Positions 43,006 to 43,540 of a stretch of 43,540 nucleotides of DNA are shown here, in pieces. The translations under genes were made by a program, and so were the position numbers. A model generated the notes under the pieces. It was given only the letters and a program-made list of their open reading frames with translations, did no database searches and was not told the DNA's origin. Location of the stretch: the NCBI GenBank assembly GCA_020445785.1, contig JAGRFZ010000083.1:10653-54192 (forward strand), in the 5' to 3' direction. Each line of letters begins with the position of its first letter. Within the stretch, counting starts at the first letter, position 1. Source of the stretch: Rhodocyclaceae bacterium (GTDB taxonomy: Bacteria > Pseudomonadota > Gammaproteobacteria > Burkholderiales > Rhodocyclaceae).

Positions 43006-43540
43006 ATGCCTCGCGTTTCCTCGACCGGGCCGGACACACCGCGGCACCTATCGCCGCTCAAGGGCCTCTGGCCCTTCCTGCGGCCCTACCGCGCGCGCAT
43101 CGCGCTGGCCTTCGTGCTGCTGTGCCTGGCCTCGGTCACGATCCTGCTGGTGCCGCTGGCCTTTCGCGACCTGGTGGACTTCGGCTTCGGCACCACGATG
43201 CCGGACCGTGACAGCCTGCTCGGGCAGCTCTCGCTGAACGGCCAGTTTCTGGCCCTGTTCGGCCTCGCCAGCTTCTGGGCGGCAGCAGTGGCGGCGCGCT
43301 ACTACACCGTGTCGTGGCTCGGCGAGCGCGCCACCGCCGACCTGCGCAGCGCCGTCTATGCGCGGGTGCTGCGCCAGTCGCCCCAGTTCTTCGAGACCTT
43401 GCAGACCGGCGAGGTGCTGTCGCGCCTGACCGGCGACACCACGCTGATCAAGACCGTGGTCGTCAGCTCGATCTCGATGGGCCTGCGCAGCCTGTTTCAG
43501 TTCGTCGGCGGCATGGTGATGCTGGCGGTCACCAGCTTCC
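43006..43540 (+). CDS. ABC exporter, N-terminal transmembrane part (cut at the window edge)
   Basis: The first 178 residues of an ABC transporter of the MsbA/multidrug type. After a short cytoplasmic segment (SPLKGLWPFLRPYRAR), TM1 begins at IALAFVLLCLASVTILLVPL, a second helix pair follows near residues 80-105, and the coupling pattern ERATADLRSAVYARVLRQSPQFFE and GEVLSRLTGDT is the classic exporter intracellular-loop motif. The nucleotide-binding domain must lie beyond the window. Substrate is not deducible; lipid, lipid A or drug export are typical. Confidence 0.9.
   Translation, partial: MPRVSSTGPDTPRHLSPLKGLWPFLRPYRARIALAFVLLCLASVTILLVPLAFRDLVDFGFGTTMPDRDSLLGQLSLNGQFLALFGLASFWAAAVAARYYTVSWLGERATADLRSAVYARVLRQSPQFFETLQTGEVLSRLTGDTTLIKTVVVSSISMGLRSLFQFVGGMVMLAVTSF

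Overview
The window is GC-rich, almost fully coding DNA with no rRNA, tRNA, mobile element or CRISPR. Codon use, gene density and content (malate synthase G, DUF502 and DUF808 membrane proteins, YfiR-type and TonB modules, many two-component and cyclic-di-GMP-type proteins) suggest an environmental betaproteobacterium, perhaps near Azoarcus/Thauera/Zoogloea. That placement is inferred from gene style; no marker gene is present.

Region 1 (1-12824, minus strand) is a long, tightly coupled sugar-biosynthesis operon that runs off the left edge. In transcription order it encodes a HAD phosphatase, glucose-1-phosphate cytidylyltransferase (RfbF), CDP-glucose 4,6-dehydratase (RfbG), the iron-sulfur 3-dehydrase (RfbH), a NeuB-type PEP-condensing synthase fused to a cupin, a thiamine-diphosphate acetolactate-synthase-like enzyme, a TylF-type and an FkbM-type methyltransferase, an iron-type alcohol dehydrogenase, a SPASM-like radical SAM protein, a Cys-rich protein that looks like two TIGR04076-like halves, and a PurH paralogue. 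RfbF-RfbG-RfbH make a CDP-3,6-dideoxy-4-ketohexose. The ThDP enzyme resembles YerE, which adds a two-carbon branch to that intermediate in yersiniose synthesis. The operon may therefore make a branched, methylated deoxysugar for a surface glycan. The radical SAM, TIGR04076-like and PurH-like genes are unexplained by any pathway I know.

Region 2 (13033-20103) holds a diguanylate cyclase with an intact product-inhibition site, a NarL-type regulator with a receiver-PAS-HisKA_3 kinase, a DUF808 membrane protein, a class V aminotransferase and, divergently, a DUF502 membrane protein.

Region 3 (20147-25744, minus strand) is a three-gene operon: TonB-dependent receptor, periplasmic YfiR-like protein and a hybrid histidine kinase whose N-terminus looks like the CHASE8 sensor of YfiN. 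It looks like YfiR/YfiN signalling re-wired to a phosphorelay.

Region 4 (26101-34473) is mostly metabolic: Leu/Phe/Val-type dehydrogenase, two glutathione transferases, a PanE-like ketopantoate reductase, a small two-helix membrane protein, a secreted lectin-like protein, malate synthase G with a clear terminator, and a divergent LysR regulator.

Region 5 (34741-42711) is a signalling island. A PAS kinase with Arg at the usual phospho-His position overlaps a single-domain response regulator. Next come a periplasmic branched-chain-amino-acid-type binding protein, a 1236-residue membrane kinase with one canonical LOV photoreceptor domain and one degenerate LOV copy, and an HD-GYP protein missing several metal ligands. 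Convergent to these is an excisionase-type HTH protein fused to a receiver. The right edge holds the start of an ABC exporter. The two best candidates for undescribed systems are the Region 1 operon and the Region 5 island.
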